Origin: Lewinellaceae bacterium
Lineage (GTDB): Bacteria > Bacteroidota > Bacteroidia > Chitinophagales > Saprospiraceae
DNA length: 64,000 bases
Assembly (NCBI GenBank): GCA_020636375.1
Contig: JACJXZ010000005.1
Coordinates: 310,001 to 374,000, forward strand
Direction: 5' to 3'
This document shows positions 7,714 to 19,100 of the stretch, piece after piece (positions within the stretch are counted from its first letter, which is position 1; each line of letters begins with the position of its first letter). Under the pieces are notes generated by a model that searched no databases, was not told the origin of the DNA, and saw only the letters and a list, made by a program, of their open reading frames with translations. The translations under genes and the position numbers were made by a program.

Positions 7714-8703
7714 TCACAAATTAAACACCCGGGAAATCGTAAACCCAAGGCGGAATTCCCCCTCCATCCAGTTGCTGGTGGTATAGGGGATGTAATCCGT
7801 CTCCATGATGCCGGTGGCGTTGGTGAAGTTGACCTGGAAGAGGTGCCCCCCGGTGTCGATCTCCAGGCCCAGGCCGATGGCCGGGTAAAAGCCGTTGTCC
7901 GTCGTGCGGCGCTCGGAAAAGGGCACGGTGACGTCGGCGATGATGCCGAAGACCCGGCTGAGCTGCACCCTGGCGGCGGCGCCCACACTGAACAGGCCGT
8001 TCTCGTCCTCGAAAGGCACCAGGTTGCGGTGGGTGTAGCCCGGCGCCAGCTGCAGGGAAAGGCCGTCCGAGAACTTCCGCCCGAAAAGCAACTGGCCGGT
8101 AAAGGCCATGCGGTGGGAAAAGTCGGGAAAGCTGCGCAACACATCCGGGTTGCCTTCAATCCGTTGGGAAGTGGAAACAGAACCGACCCCAAGCACAGTA
8201 AGGGTTATTGGCGCTCCCTCCCCTTCCTTCTGGCGGATCAGCCGGTACTTAAATACGCCGTTGACCAGCTGCCGCAGCCCCGCCTGCCCCTGGGGCATGG
8301 CGCCGGCGCCCTTGGTGCGGTAAACGCCGGCAGTGAAATTATCCGTAAAGCCGTACTCCGCCCCGATCATGACGTCGGTGGCGTTCTCCAGGCCGTAAAA
8401 GGTGGGCCATCCGCCGTTGTCGCCAAACATATCCCCGAACCGGTGGCCGATGCGGACGTCGAGGCGGCGCTTCGCCAGCGTCTCCACGCTTTGGATATTG
8501 ACGACCCTCGAATCTTTAAATGTCTGATAGGTATATTCCTGAGCGCCCAAACTGCTGCCTGCCAGCAGGGCGAAGAAGTAGATGGCTGCCTGTCTGACGC
8601 CGGACAGGAATGGCCGGGGCGGTGTGCAGCCTGCCCCGTACCCGAAGGGTCGGGGGTGTACCGGCAGGCGGCCCCATCTTTGCATAATTAGTAATTGTTT
8701 CAT
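7714..8703 (-). CDS. DUF5777 family outer-membrane beta-barrel protein
   Basis: From about residue 54 (AQEYTYQTF) the protein matches the DUF5777 beta-barrel family. It shows alternating amphipathic strands, the conserved VETLAKRRLDVRIGHRFGDM and LENATDVMIGAEYGFTDN, and a C-terminal strand ending in FTISRVFNL. Members are exported and often lie beside cytochrome c genes in Bacteroidota, as here. The signal peptide appears to be VRQAAIYFFALLAGSSLGA, about 36 residues inside the longest frame. The N-terminal extension (PVHPRPFGYGAGCTPP) looks non-coding, and the true start is unclear because no Met sits just before the signal. The function, possibly a porin or a structural partner of the cytochromes, is unproven. 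Confidence 0.82.
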   Translation of the reverse strand: MKQLLIMQRWGRLPVHPRPFGYGAGCTPPRPFLSGVRQAAIYFFALLAGSSLGAQEYTYQTFKDSRVVNIQSVETLAKRRLDVRIGHRFGDMFGDNGGWPTFYGLENATDVMIGAEYGFTDNFTAGVYRTKGAGAMPQGQAGLRQLVNGVFKYRLIRQKEGEGAPITLTVLGVGSVSTSQRIEGNPDVLRSFPDFSHRMAFTGQLLFGRKFSDGLSLQLAPGYTHRNLVPFEDENGLFSVGAAARVQLSRVFGIIADVTVPFSERRTTDNGFYPAIGLGLEIDTGGHLFQVNFTNATGIMETDYIPYTTSNWMEGEFRLGFTISRVFNL

Positions 8704-8770
8704 TATGATATTTTTACCGGCTCAACCGGGGAAATTCGGGCCATGTATACTGTTGTAACCCTGCATCAGC

Positions 8771-8862
8771 CCTGTCCTGCCTATCCTGTCATCCTGTCTA
8801 TCCTGTCCATCCTTTCTGCAAAACGCACCACTTGAAAGTGGTACGTCCTGTTAATCCTGTCA
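8771..8862. repeat. Degenerate tctatcctgtc tandem repeat
   Basis: Several copies of atcctgtc lie in a row, followed by a small hairpin (accact-tgaa-agtggt). The complementary word, gacaggat(taaca), recurs between genes near 27860-27988, 54580-54602 and 55066-55098. Confidence 0.55.
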
Positions 8863-9264
8863 TTATTTCTCCGGGAAGCTATTCTCCAGCCAGCACTGGA
8901 CCAGCTCAAACTCTGCCTGGCTGAGCTCCTTCGGGCGCCCCTCGGGCGAGAAAGCGGGCGGCATCCCCAGGTTAGGGTCTCCCCGCAGGTCGACGACCTT
9001 CTCTTTGAAACGGCCCGACTGCACCACGCCGACCAAGCCTCCGTAGGTCGTATATACCCCCGGCGCAGAACCGTCGAGGTGGCAGCCGCTGTAAGCGCAG
9101 GAGTTGTCGACGATGGCTTTGATGGACCCCTCGTAGGTGGGGATGGAATCCATGCAGGACTCCGGCAGCATCGGCTCCGGCAACTGGTCGTTTAGGCAGG
9201 AGGGGGTTAAAACAGCAAGAAAAAACCCGGCGCACAGCACCCAGGCAAACATTTGCTTATTCAT
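8863..9264 (-). CDS. Cytochrome c-like lipoprotein with CX4CH motif
   Basis: This 133-residue lipoprotein has a lipobox around C23 (VLTPSC). It carries one putative heme-binding motif, SCAYSGCH, where Cys56, Cys61 and His62 form CX4CH instead of the canonical CX2CH. The flanking pattern (IVDNSCAYSGCHLDGSAPG, later DPNLGMPP) is typical of small Bacteroidota proteins annotated as cytochrome-like. A late Met in GMPPAF could be the second ligand. It is first of the three-gene leftward set with the DUF5777 barrel and the di-heme cytochrome. Whether heme is really bound through the longer spacing is not shown by sequence. Confidence 0.78.
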   Translation of the reverse strand: MNKQMFAWVLCAGFFLAVLTPSCLNDQLPEPMLPESCMDSIPTYEGSIKAIVDNSCAYSGCHLDGSAPGVYTTYGGLVGVVQSGRFKEKVVDLRGDPNLGMPPAFSPEGRPKELSQAEFELVQCWLENSFPEK

Positions 9265-9483
9265 TATAAAAGATTGTTCAGAGCTTGTCGTCTATCCATT
9301 ACGGAAGCGGGCAGGCATGGTTGCTTTGGCCATTGCCTTTTTTCTCTTATTTTTAACCAGACTAATTAGAGCTATTTGCCCATCCTTTGAACCAAGATGG
9401 GGGGCGAGATGTATTATACTGACGAATGCCTGGCTTTACCGGCAATGCCGGTATATGCTCAGCATAGATTGTTCCGTAAACAT

Positions 9484-9491
9484 TAATTTTG
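9484..9491 (+). promoter_or_regulatory. Possible -7 box (TAATTTTG) upstream of the bacilliredoxin gene
   Basis: TAATTTTG fits TAnnTTTG and ends 20 bp before the ATG. The TTG seen upstream is too close for a standard -33 element. A 17-bp palindrome (taccggcaatgccggta) lies about 30 bp further upstream. Confidence 0.3.
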
Positions 9492-9511
9492 TCAAAAAAA
9501 CAAAGATCAAT

Positions 9512-9925
9512 ATGTACCCAGTTGAACTGACGGCGCCAATGGCCCAGGACCTGACTCAGTACGGTTTCGAAAGCCTGAAAACGGCGGAACAAGTGGATAA
9601 AGCCCTCGACAACGCCGAAGGCACGGTGATGGTAGTGGTCAATTCCGTCTGCGGATGCGCCGCCGCCAACGCCCGCCCGGGCGCCAAGCTGGCCATCCAG
9701 CACGAAAAGAAGCCCGGCCGTTTGGTGACGGTATTCGCCGGCGTCGACCAGGAGGCTACCAGCCGGGCGCGCGAATATATGCTCCCCTACCCTCCCTCCT
9801 CGCCTTCCATCGCTCTTTTCAAGGATGGAAAGCTGGTGCATTTCCTGGAGCGCCACCACATCGAAGGGCGGTCAGCCGAAATCATCGCCGCCAACCTGAA
9901 AATGGCCTTCGACCGCTATTGTTAA
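9512..9925 (+). CDS. BrxA/BrxB family bacilliredoxin (YphP-like)
   Basis: This 137-residue protein begins MYPVELTAPMAQDLTQYGFE, the standard opening of the BrxA/BrxB (DUF1094) family. It carries the active-site CGC at residues 47-49 in VVVNSVCGCAAANARPG. Family members have a thioredoxin fold and remove bacillithiol from modified proteins, or act as disulfide isomerases. The late block YPPSSPSIALFKDGKLVHFLERHHIEGRS is also conserved. The reading frame extends far upstream, but homology starts at this Met. Bacillithiol use is inferred from the family, not shown here. A strong inverted repeat follows the stop. Confidence 0.93.
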   Translation: MYPVELTAPMAQDLTQYGFESLKTAEQVDKALDNAEGTVMVVVNSVCGCAAANARPGAKLAIQHEKKPGRLVTVFAGVDQEATSRAREYMLPYPPSSPSIALFKDGKLVHFLERHHIEGRSAEIIAANLKMAFDRYC

Positions 9926-9929
9926 TGCT

Positions 9930-9986
9930 ATTGCCGGTTTTTTGTTGCTGCGCGGGCTGTATCCGGGGCAACAAAAAACCGGCAAT
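9930..9986 (+). terminator. Perfect 19-bp inverted repeat, probable bidirectional terminator
   Basis: The arm at 9930-9948 (attgccggttttttgttgc) and its exact complement at 9968-9986 flank a 19-nt loop right after the bacilliredoxin stop. Each arm holds a run of six T or A. It lies between converging genes and could stop transcripts from both sides. Confidence 0.65.
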
Positions 9987-10130
9987 GCCACGCAGGATAA
10001 CCGACCCGGGCAGCGCCCCCGTTCTCGGGGCACCTGATCTCCCGGGCATCAGCAACAACCAATAACTTCGGCTACCTGCGGCAGCCATAATAACCTGCCT
10101 GCAACCTCGTCAGGCATACACCGGTCCGGT

Positions 10131-13100
10131 TTACCGCACCAGGTGCAGGTAATTGGATGTCCTCATCTTTCCGCTCTGATCTTCCATGCCATCCCAGCTC
10201 GTGCCGTCCACGAACCAGGCGCGATGTACCTTCCAGACGTAAACGCCGCCCGGCAGCGGCTCCCCCCGGAAGGTTCCGTCCCACTCTCCCGTAGGTATCC
10301 CCTCCGCATCCAGCTCTGTCGATTCCCAGACCAGTTCCCCGTTTCTGGCGTATACGGCGATGTGGTATTCTTCCAGCCCGATGCCCTTGGGCCTGAATAC
10401 GGTGTTCTCCGGATGAACGCGGTTTTCCGGCTCCAGAATATTGGGAATATACAAGCCGGTCAGCGTTTCCAGCTCGATCAGGGCCCGCGCCGTGTCGGAA
10501 CAACCATACATGTTGGACACTACGTGAACCACGTCTTTATCGAACCGGGATAAATAACGGTGGACCGGGTCGCGCTCTTCGGAAGTATTGCCATCGTCGA
10601 AATCCCACCAGAAGACGGAAGCGTCGGGGCTGGAATCGTCCGTGAAGGCATAGGTGCTGGGCGGCTCGTTGTCCAGCTTGTCATAAAAGAAGGCAGCCAC
10701 CGGCGTGGGAAAAACCCGGATGATGTCTTCCAATGTCAACGTATCCATACACCCGCTGCTGTTGCCGGCAATGAGGGATACGCTGTAGAACCCGGTGTCT
10801 ACGTAAACGTGGCTGCCGGCGAAGCTGTTGTCCGTCGCCCCGTCCCCGTACAGCCAGGTTACGAACTCGGTATTTTCGGACAGGTTCTCAAAAGCGACGG
10901 CAAACTCCTGGCAACCTACGGAATCCAGAGGGGCAAAGGCCGCCACCGGCGCTTCGTAAAGCGTGAGTTCCTGCACGGCGGTGTCGGCGCACAAAAACTG
11001 GTTCTGCGCGATCAGCTGAATGCCGTACGTCCCGGCCTCAGTAAATTCCACGCAGGGGTTGGTAGCGATCGAGGTGCCCGTGCCATAATCCCAACTGTAA
11101 CCCGCCGCCCCGGCCGACATATTCAACAGGCAGACATCCTGCGGAAGCCCGCAGGGATCGTCGTGCTGAATGTCAAAGGCGGCTTCCGGCACCGGGTAGA
11201 CGTCGATGAGGGAGAACAGGGTGTCATGGCTGCAACCAAAGATGTCGGTCGCCGTGAGCCGGATTTCGAACCGGCCGCTCTGGGTATAAGTATAAGGCGG
11301 CGGGTTCTCCCCAACCAGCGAATTGCCGTCGCCCAGGTCCCAAACGAAATATTCTGCGTTGTCCGTCAGGTTGGTGAGCTGGACCTCCAAAGGCGGGCAT
11401 CCGAATGTGGGGCCTGCGTCAAAGGCGGCGGTCGGCAGGGGCCGGATATCAATGTCCCGCTCGTAGGTGTTGGGGCAACCGGTATTTTCGGAATAGGCGG
11501 TGAGCCGGACGGTATAGGCCCCCGGCGCTTCATAAAAATGTACGGGGTTGGTGGCGGTAGAGGTGTTCCCGTCACCAAATTCCCAGAAAATACCGTTCAC
11601 GTCAATGGATGTATTGGTGAAGCGGACCGAGTCATTCGTACAGGTAACCGGCGGGACATCAAAGGACACCTCTGGCGCGGGGAAGACGGTAATGTCCAGC
11701 GACATGCTGTCCCGGGCGCATCCGTTGTCAGCCACCAGCGTTACCGTGTAAATCGTAATGGTATCGCCCAGGGCTTCGAAGACGTAGGTGGTGTCTTCTG
11801 CATTACTGGTATTGATCTCCTCGCCGCTCTCGAAGAACCAGTTGTAGGTGATGGCCGAATCCGGAGAGGTGGAGTTGGAGAAGTTGACCTCTAGGGGCTC
11901 GCAGCCCTCATTGGCGTCCACGCTGAAAAAGGCGCGGACGAAATTGGGCTTGACCAGTATGTCCTGCTTCAGGCTGTCCACTCCGCATTCGTTGAAGGCG
12001 TAAAGGGTGACGGTATAGATAACGTTCAGCGAATCTTCCGCCAGGTACACCTGGTCGGGAGGGATGGAATCAGTGGAGGTTATTCCATTGCCCAGGTCCC
12101 AAAGGAAGGAATCCGGGTTGCCCAGGGTAAAGTTGTTGAACGCCACATCCAGAGGGGAGCAGCCGGAATACTGGCTGGCTATAAAATCGGGCAGAGGCTG
12201 GGGGAACACCAGCACGGAATCGGTAAAGGCGTCCACCCCGCAGTGGTTCTGCACCGTCAGCGTGATATAATAGGTCGTATCCCGCGTACCCTGATCATAG
12301 AAGATCGTCCCCGGCTGTTCCAGGTTGCTCACCTGGCCGTCGTAGCCGAAGTCCCATTGGTATTCCACATACTCATAACCAACGCTCGTATTGGTAAAAG
12401 TGACCGGCAGGATGGCGCAGCCCATGGTGGTGTCCATCACAAAGGACGCTTCCGGAGGGCCGGAGACAAATACCTCCAACGAGGTGGAATCGGTACATCC
12501 TTCCTGCGAGGTGGCGATCAGCTTGATCTCAAACCAGCCCGTATCGGTAAACGTGTGGGTCGGCTCGGCATCCGTGTACATGCTGCCGTCGCTGATGAAC
12601 CACTCGTAACTGAACCCTCCGGTGGTGGTGTTCCGGAAGGTCACGGGCACGTCGACGCACAGGCTGTCCACTCCGCCGATCCCGGGCACGGGCAACGCAT
12701 AGACGGTAATCAGGAAGGTATCGGCGCCGATGCACTCCGTCCCCGGTTCCTGGTAATAATAAACGATCGCCACGGTGACATCCTGCGGACCGCCTACTTC
12801 CTGCGGGCAGAATACGCCGGCGGAATCCGTTATGCCGGGGCCGACATACCAGCCGTTCTCCAGGGAGGCCGGCATGCCGTTCTGCAGGAGCAGGCAGTCG
12901 TCCGAAGCACAGAACTCCAGGTCCGGCCCGGCGTCGACGTAGCTGGGGTCGGCAACGTAAATGTCCTTGTCCTCCGAAGCGAAACACTCGCCATCGACAA
13001 AATTGTAGGTTACCGTCACCGTTTGGCCACCGGGGAAGCCGGAAGGATCGAACAGGCCGGCGCTGTCGATGCCGGGGCCGGTCCAGAAACCTCCGGGAGG

Positions 13101-16100
13101 CTGGGCCGGGGGCAGCTCGAAGACGCCGTCGTAAATGCAGATGGTATCGGTGGGCCCAAGGATGATTTCTGGAATGGTGTCGATGACGAAGGTATCCCTG
13201 GCGGTGAAGGCGCCGCAGGCGTTGAAGGCCGTTACGGCGTAAATATAGGTGCCTGCCCCGGAGTACATAATGCCGGCAGGGTAAAGATCAGTCAACGTTT
13301 CCGGCATTCCCATCGGGAAAGACCATCTTACGCTGTCTATCCTGTAGCCATTATAATTTACGCCCGGCGCAATCAGGGCATTTTCACAAAAATCACCCAC
13401 CCCTTCCAGGCTTACTACCGGAGAGGCCATGACCTGGACGGTATCCTGCCAGGCCGCCTCCTCGCAAACGCCGTTGAATACTCTTTGTTTGATAATATAC
13501 ACGCCGGTGTCCGGAAATACAAAAGTGGGGTTCTCCGCCACCGGGTCGAAGGTGACGTTGCCGGCGAAAGGCCCATCTACCGTCCATTCAAAACTGAGGC
13601 TGTCGCCAAGGGTCAGGTTGTTGACCGTTACGGTAAACGGCACCTCACAACTGAAATCCTCGCTCAATTCGGCATCTACAACAATAGGTTCCAGGATGGA
13701 AACGGTTTGAACCGCCGTATCGGCGCCGCAACCGTTATAGGCAATGATCATTACCTCAAAATTGCCGGTTGCCGGAATGGTGATGGGACCAGGGGCCCAT
13801 GCATCCGAGGTAGTTACCGGCAACGTGATATTCGGGAATATCCAGCGTATGGAATCGATGAATGCCGTATCGCTGTACGTCGCTACCGGGGTAAAAGTGG
13901 CTTCTTCACAGAAGGTTCCGATAGGCGCTAAGGCCACTTCCGGCGGCTCGCTGACCCGAACCGGGAAGCTCTGCTCCAGGCTCTCGCAAACGGGATTGCC
14001 GACCACAACGCTGATGGTGTAATTGCCACTGGGCACATCGAACACGAATGTGGGGCTCGGGCTGTCCGGGTCCAGGATGGATATGCCGGCAGGAGCTGCC
14101 CAGCTGTAGGACAGGCTGTCCCCTGTAGAATTGTTCACCACCCCAAGACTATCCAGCCGGCAAACAAAATTCGTGTCCAGGCTAATGTCCAGCGACGGAG
14201 CTGCCAGCAGGGCGAACGGCTCCGTGGCCACAGAGCTGCCGCAGCCGTTGTACGCCGTCACCGACAAGGTATAATTGCCCGGGGTGCCGATGCTGATGCC
14301 TGTAGGATAGAATTCCACAGAGGCAAAAATTATGCCGCCCTGCCCGTCGACGACCTCCCAGCGCACCGAGTCGAGGAACGCATCCGGGATGCCGTAGGAT
14401 ATATCCGGCGTGAACGTGATTTGCTCGCAGGTGTCCGGCACTTCGCCCAGCGTGACAACCGGCGGCTCGCTGACCCGCACCAGCGTGTCCCAGCTTACCC
14501 CGGCGCACACCGCGTTGCTCACCACCACGCTCAGGGTATAGTCCCCGACGCCGCTGTCGAACGTGATGGTGGGCGAAGCCGACGTGTCCGTCGCGATGGT
14601 TACGCTGCCCGGCCCGTCCACCGTCCAGGCGTATTGCAGCGCGTCCCCGCCCGAGCTGTCCGTCACCGTGACGGAGCTGCCCACGCACACGAAGTTGGTG
14701 TCGATGGCAAACTGCGGGCTGGGGCCTTCCAGCAGGGCGAATGTTTCCATAGCCACAGAGCTGCCGCAGCCGTTGTACGCCGTCACCGACAAGGTATAAT
14801 TGCCCGGGGTGCCGATGCTGATGCCTGTAGGATAGAATTCCACAGAGGCAAAAATTATGCCGCCCTGCCCGTCGACGACCTCCCAGCGCACCGAGTCGAT
14901 AAAGCTGTCCGGGATGCCGTAGGCTATGTCCGGCGTGAACGTGATTTGCTCGCAGGTGTCCGGCACTTCGCCCAGCGTGACGGCCGGCGGCTCGCTCACC
15001 CGCACCAGCGTGTCCCAGCTTACCCCGGCGCACACCGCGTTGCTTACCACCACGCTCAGGGTATAGTCCCCGATGCCGCTGTCGAACGTGATGGTGGGCG
15101 AAGCCGACGTGTCCGTCGCGATGGTTACGCTGCCCGGCCCGCTTACCGTCCAGGCGTATTGCAGCGCGTCCCCGCCCGAGCTGTCCGTCACCGTGACGGA
15201 GCTGCCCACGCACACGAAGTTGGTGTCGACCGCGAACTGCGGGCTGGGGCCTTCCAGCAGGGCGAACGGCTCCGTGGCCACAGAGCTGCCGCAGCCGTTG
15301 TAGGCCGTCACCGACAAGGTATAATTGCCCGGGGTGCCGACCGTAATATCCACAGGGTAGAAGTCGCCGGAGGCAAAAATTATGTCGCCCTGCCCGTCAA
15401 CGACCTCCCAGCGCACCGAGTCGATAAAGCTGTCCGGGATGCCGTAGGTTATGTCCGGCGTGAACGTGATTTGCTCGCAGGTGTCCGGCACTTCGCCCAG
15501 GGCGGCAACCGGCGGCTGGCTGACCCGCACCAGCGTGTCCCAGCTTACCCCGGCGCACTCGGCGTTGCTCACCACTACGCTTAGGATGTAGTCCCCGATG
15601 CCGCTGTCGAACGTGATTACCGGCGAAGCCGACGTGTCCGTCGCGATGGTTACGCTGCCCGGCCCGCTTACCGTCCAGGCGTATTGCAGCGCGTCCCCGC
15701 CCGAGCTGTCCGTCACCGTGACGGAGCTGCCCACGCACACGAAGTTGGTGTCGATGGCAAACTGCGGGCTGGGGCCTTCCAGCAGGGCGAACGGCTCTGT
15801 AGCCACAGAGCTGCCGCAGCCGTTGTAGGCCGTCACCGACAAGGTATAATTGCCCGGGGTGCCGATGCTGATGCCTGTAGGATAGAATTCCACAGAGGCA
15901 AAAACTATGTCCCCCTGCCCGTCGACGACCTCCCAGCGCACCGAGTCGATAAAGCTGTCCGGGATGCCGTAGGCGATTTCCGGCGTGAACGTGATTTGCT
16001 CGCAGGTGTCCGGCACTTCGCCCAGCGTGACAACCGGCGGCTCGCTCACCCGCACCAGCGTGTCCCAGCTTACCCCGGCGCACTCGGCGTTGCTTACCAC

Positions 16101-19100
16101 TACGCTCAGGGCGTAGTCCCCGATCCCGCTGTCGAACGTGATGGTGGGCGAAGCCGAGGTGTCCGTCGCGATGGTTACGCTGCCCGGCCCGTCCACCGTC
16201 CAGGCGTATTGCAGCGCGTCCCCGCCCGAGCTGTCCGTCACCGTGACGGAGCTGCCCACGCACACGAAGTTGGTGTCGATCGCAAACTGCGGGCTGGGGC
16301 CTTCCAGCAGGGCAAATGCCTCGCTGGCCACAGAGCTGCCGCAGCCGTTGTAGGCCGTCACCGACAAGGCGTAACTGCCCGGGGTGCCGATGCTGATATC
16401 CGCAGGGTAGAAATCGCCGGAGGCAAAAACTATGTCGCCCTGCCCGTCGACGACCTCCCAGCGCACCGAGTCGATAAAGCTGTCCGGGATGCCGTAGGTT
16501 ATGTCCGGCGTGAACGTGATTTGCTCGCAGGTGTCCGGCACTTCGCCCAGCGTGGCAACCGGCGGCTGGCTGACCCGCACCAGCGTGTCCCAGCTTACCC
16601 CGGCGCACTCGGCGTTGCTTACCACCACGCTCAGGGTATAGTCCCCGATGCCGCTGTCGAACGTGATTACCGGCGAAGCCGACGTGTCCGTCGCGATGGT
16701 TACGCTGCCCGGCCCGCTTACCGTCCAGGCGTATTGCAGCGCGTCCCCGCCCGAGCTGTCCGTCACCGTGACGGAGCTGCCCACGCACACGAAGTTGGTG
16801 TCGATCGCAAACTGCGGGCTGGGGCCTTCCAGCAGGGCGAACGGCTCCATGGCCGACGAGCTGCCGCAACCGTTGTAGGCCGTCACCGACAAGGCGTAAC
16901 TGCCCGGGGTGCCGATGCTGATATCCGCAGGGTAGAAATCGCCGGAGGCAAAAACTATGTCGCCCTGCCCGTCGACGACCTCCCAGCGCACCGAGTCGAT
17001 AAAGCTGTCCGGGATGCCGTAGGCGATGTCCGGCGTGAACGTGACCTGCTCGCAGGCGTCCGGCACTTCGCCCAGCGTGACAACCGGCGGCTCGCTCACC
17101 CGCACCAGCGTGTCCCAGCTTACCCCGGCGCACTCGGCGTTGCTTACCACCACGCTTAGGGCGTAGTCCCCGATGCCGCTGTCGAACGTGATTACCGGCG
17201 AAGCCGACGTGGGCGTCGTTATCGTCGCGCTGCCCGGCCCGCTTACCGTCCAGGCGTATTGCAGCGCGTCCCCGCCCGAGCTGTCCGTCACCGTGACGGA
17301 GCTGCCCACGCACACGAAGTTGGTGTCGATGGCAAACTGCGGGCTGGGGCCTTCCAGCAGGGCGAACGGCTCCGTGGCCACAGAGCTGCCGCAGCCGTTG
17401 TACGCCGTCACCGACAAGGTATAATTGCCCGGAGTGCCGACCGTAATATCCACAGGGTAGAAATCGCCGGAGGCAAAAATTATGTCCCCCTGCCCGTCGA
17501 CGACCTCCCAGCGCACCGAGTCGATAAAGCTGTCCGGGATGCCGTAGGCGATGTCCGGCGTGAACGTGGCCTGCTCGCAGGTGTCCGGCACTTCGCCCAG
17601 CGTGACAACCGGCGGCTCGCTCACCCGCACCAGCGTGTCCCAGCTTACCCCGGCGCACTCGGCGTTGCTCACCACCACGCTCAGGGCGTAGTCCCCGATG
17701 CCGCTGTCGAAGGTGATGGTGGGCGAGCGCAGACGTGTCCGTCGCGATGGTTACGCTGCCCGGCCCGCTTACCGTCCAGGCATATTGCAGCGCGTCTCCG
17801 CCCGAGCTGTCCGTCACCGTGACGGAGTTGCCCACGCACACGAAGTTGGTGTCGACCGCGAACTGCGGGCTGGGGCCTTCCAGCAGGGCGAACGGCTCCA
17901 TACCGAGAGCTGCCGCAGCCGTTGTACGCCGTCACCGACAAGGCGTAACTGCCCGGGGTGCCGATGCTGATATCCGCAGGGTAGAAATCGCCGGAGGCAA
18001 AAACTATGTCGCCCTGCCCGTCGACGACCTCCCAGCGCACCGAGTCGATAAAGCTGTCCGGGATGCCGTAGGCGATGTCCGGCGTAAACGTGACCTGCTC
18101 GCAGGCGTCCGGCACTTCGCCCAGCGTGACAACCGGCGGCTCGCTCACCCGCACCAGCGTGTCCCAGCTTACCCCGGCGCACTCGGCGTTGCTCACCACC
18201 ACGCTCAGGGCGTAGTCCCCGATGCCGCTGTCGAAGGTGATGGTGGGCGAGGCAGACGTGTCCGTCGCGATGGTTACGCTGCCCGGCCCGCTTACCGTCC
18301 AGGCGTATTGCAGCGCGTCCCCGCCCGAGCTGTCCGTCACCGTGACGGAGCTGCCCACGCACACGAAGTTGGTGTCGACCGCGAACTGCGGGCTGGGGCC
18401 TTCCAGCAGGGCGAACGGCTCCGTGGCCACAGAGCTGCCGCAGCCGTTGTAGGCCGTCACCGACAAGGTATAATTGCCCGGGGTGCCGACCGTAATATCC
18501 ACAGGGTAGAAGTCGCCGGAGGCAAAAATTATGTCGCCCTGCCCGTCAACGACCTCCCAGCGCACCGAGTCGATAAAGCTGTCCGGGATGCCGTAGGCGA
18601 TTTCCGGCGTGAACGTGGCCTGCTCGCAGGTGTCCGGCACTTCGCCCAGCGTGGCAACCGGCGGCTGGCTGACCCGCACCAGCGTGTCCCAGCTTACCCC
18701 GGCGCACTCGGCGTTGCTCACCACTACGCTTAGGATGTAGTCCCCGATGCCGCTGTCGAACGTGATTACCGGCGAAGCCGACGTGTCCGTCGCGATGGTT
18801 ACGCTGCCCGGCCCGCTTACCGTCCAGGCGTATTGCAGCGCGTCCCCGCCCGAGCTGTCCGTCACCGTGACGGAGCTGCCCACGCACACGAAGTTGGTGT
18901 CGATGGCAAACTGCGGGCTGGGGCCTTCCAGCAGGGCGAACAGCTCCGTGGCCACAGAGCTGCCGCAGCCGTTGTACGCCGTCACCGACAAGGTATAATT
19001 GCCCGGGGTGCCGATGCTGATGCCTGTAGGATAGAATTCCACAGAGGCAAAAACTATGTCCCCCTGCCCGTCGACGACCTCCCAGCGCACCGAGTCGATA

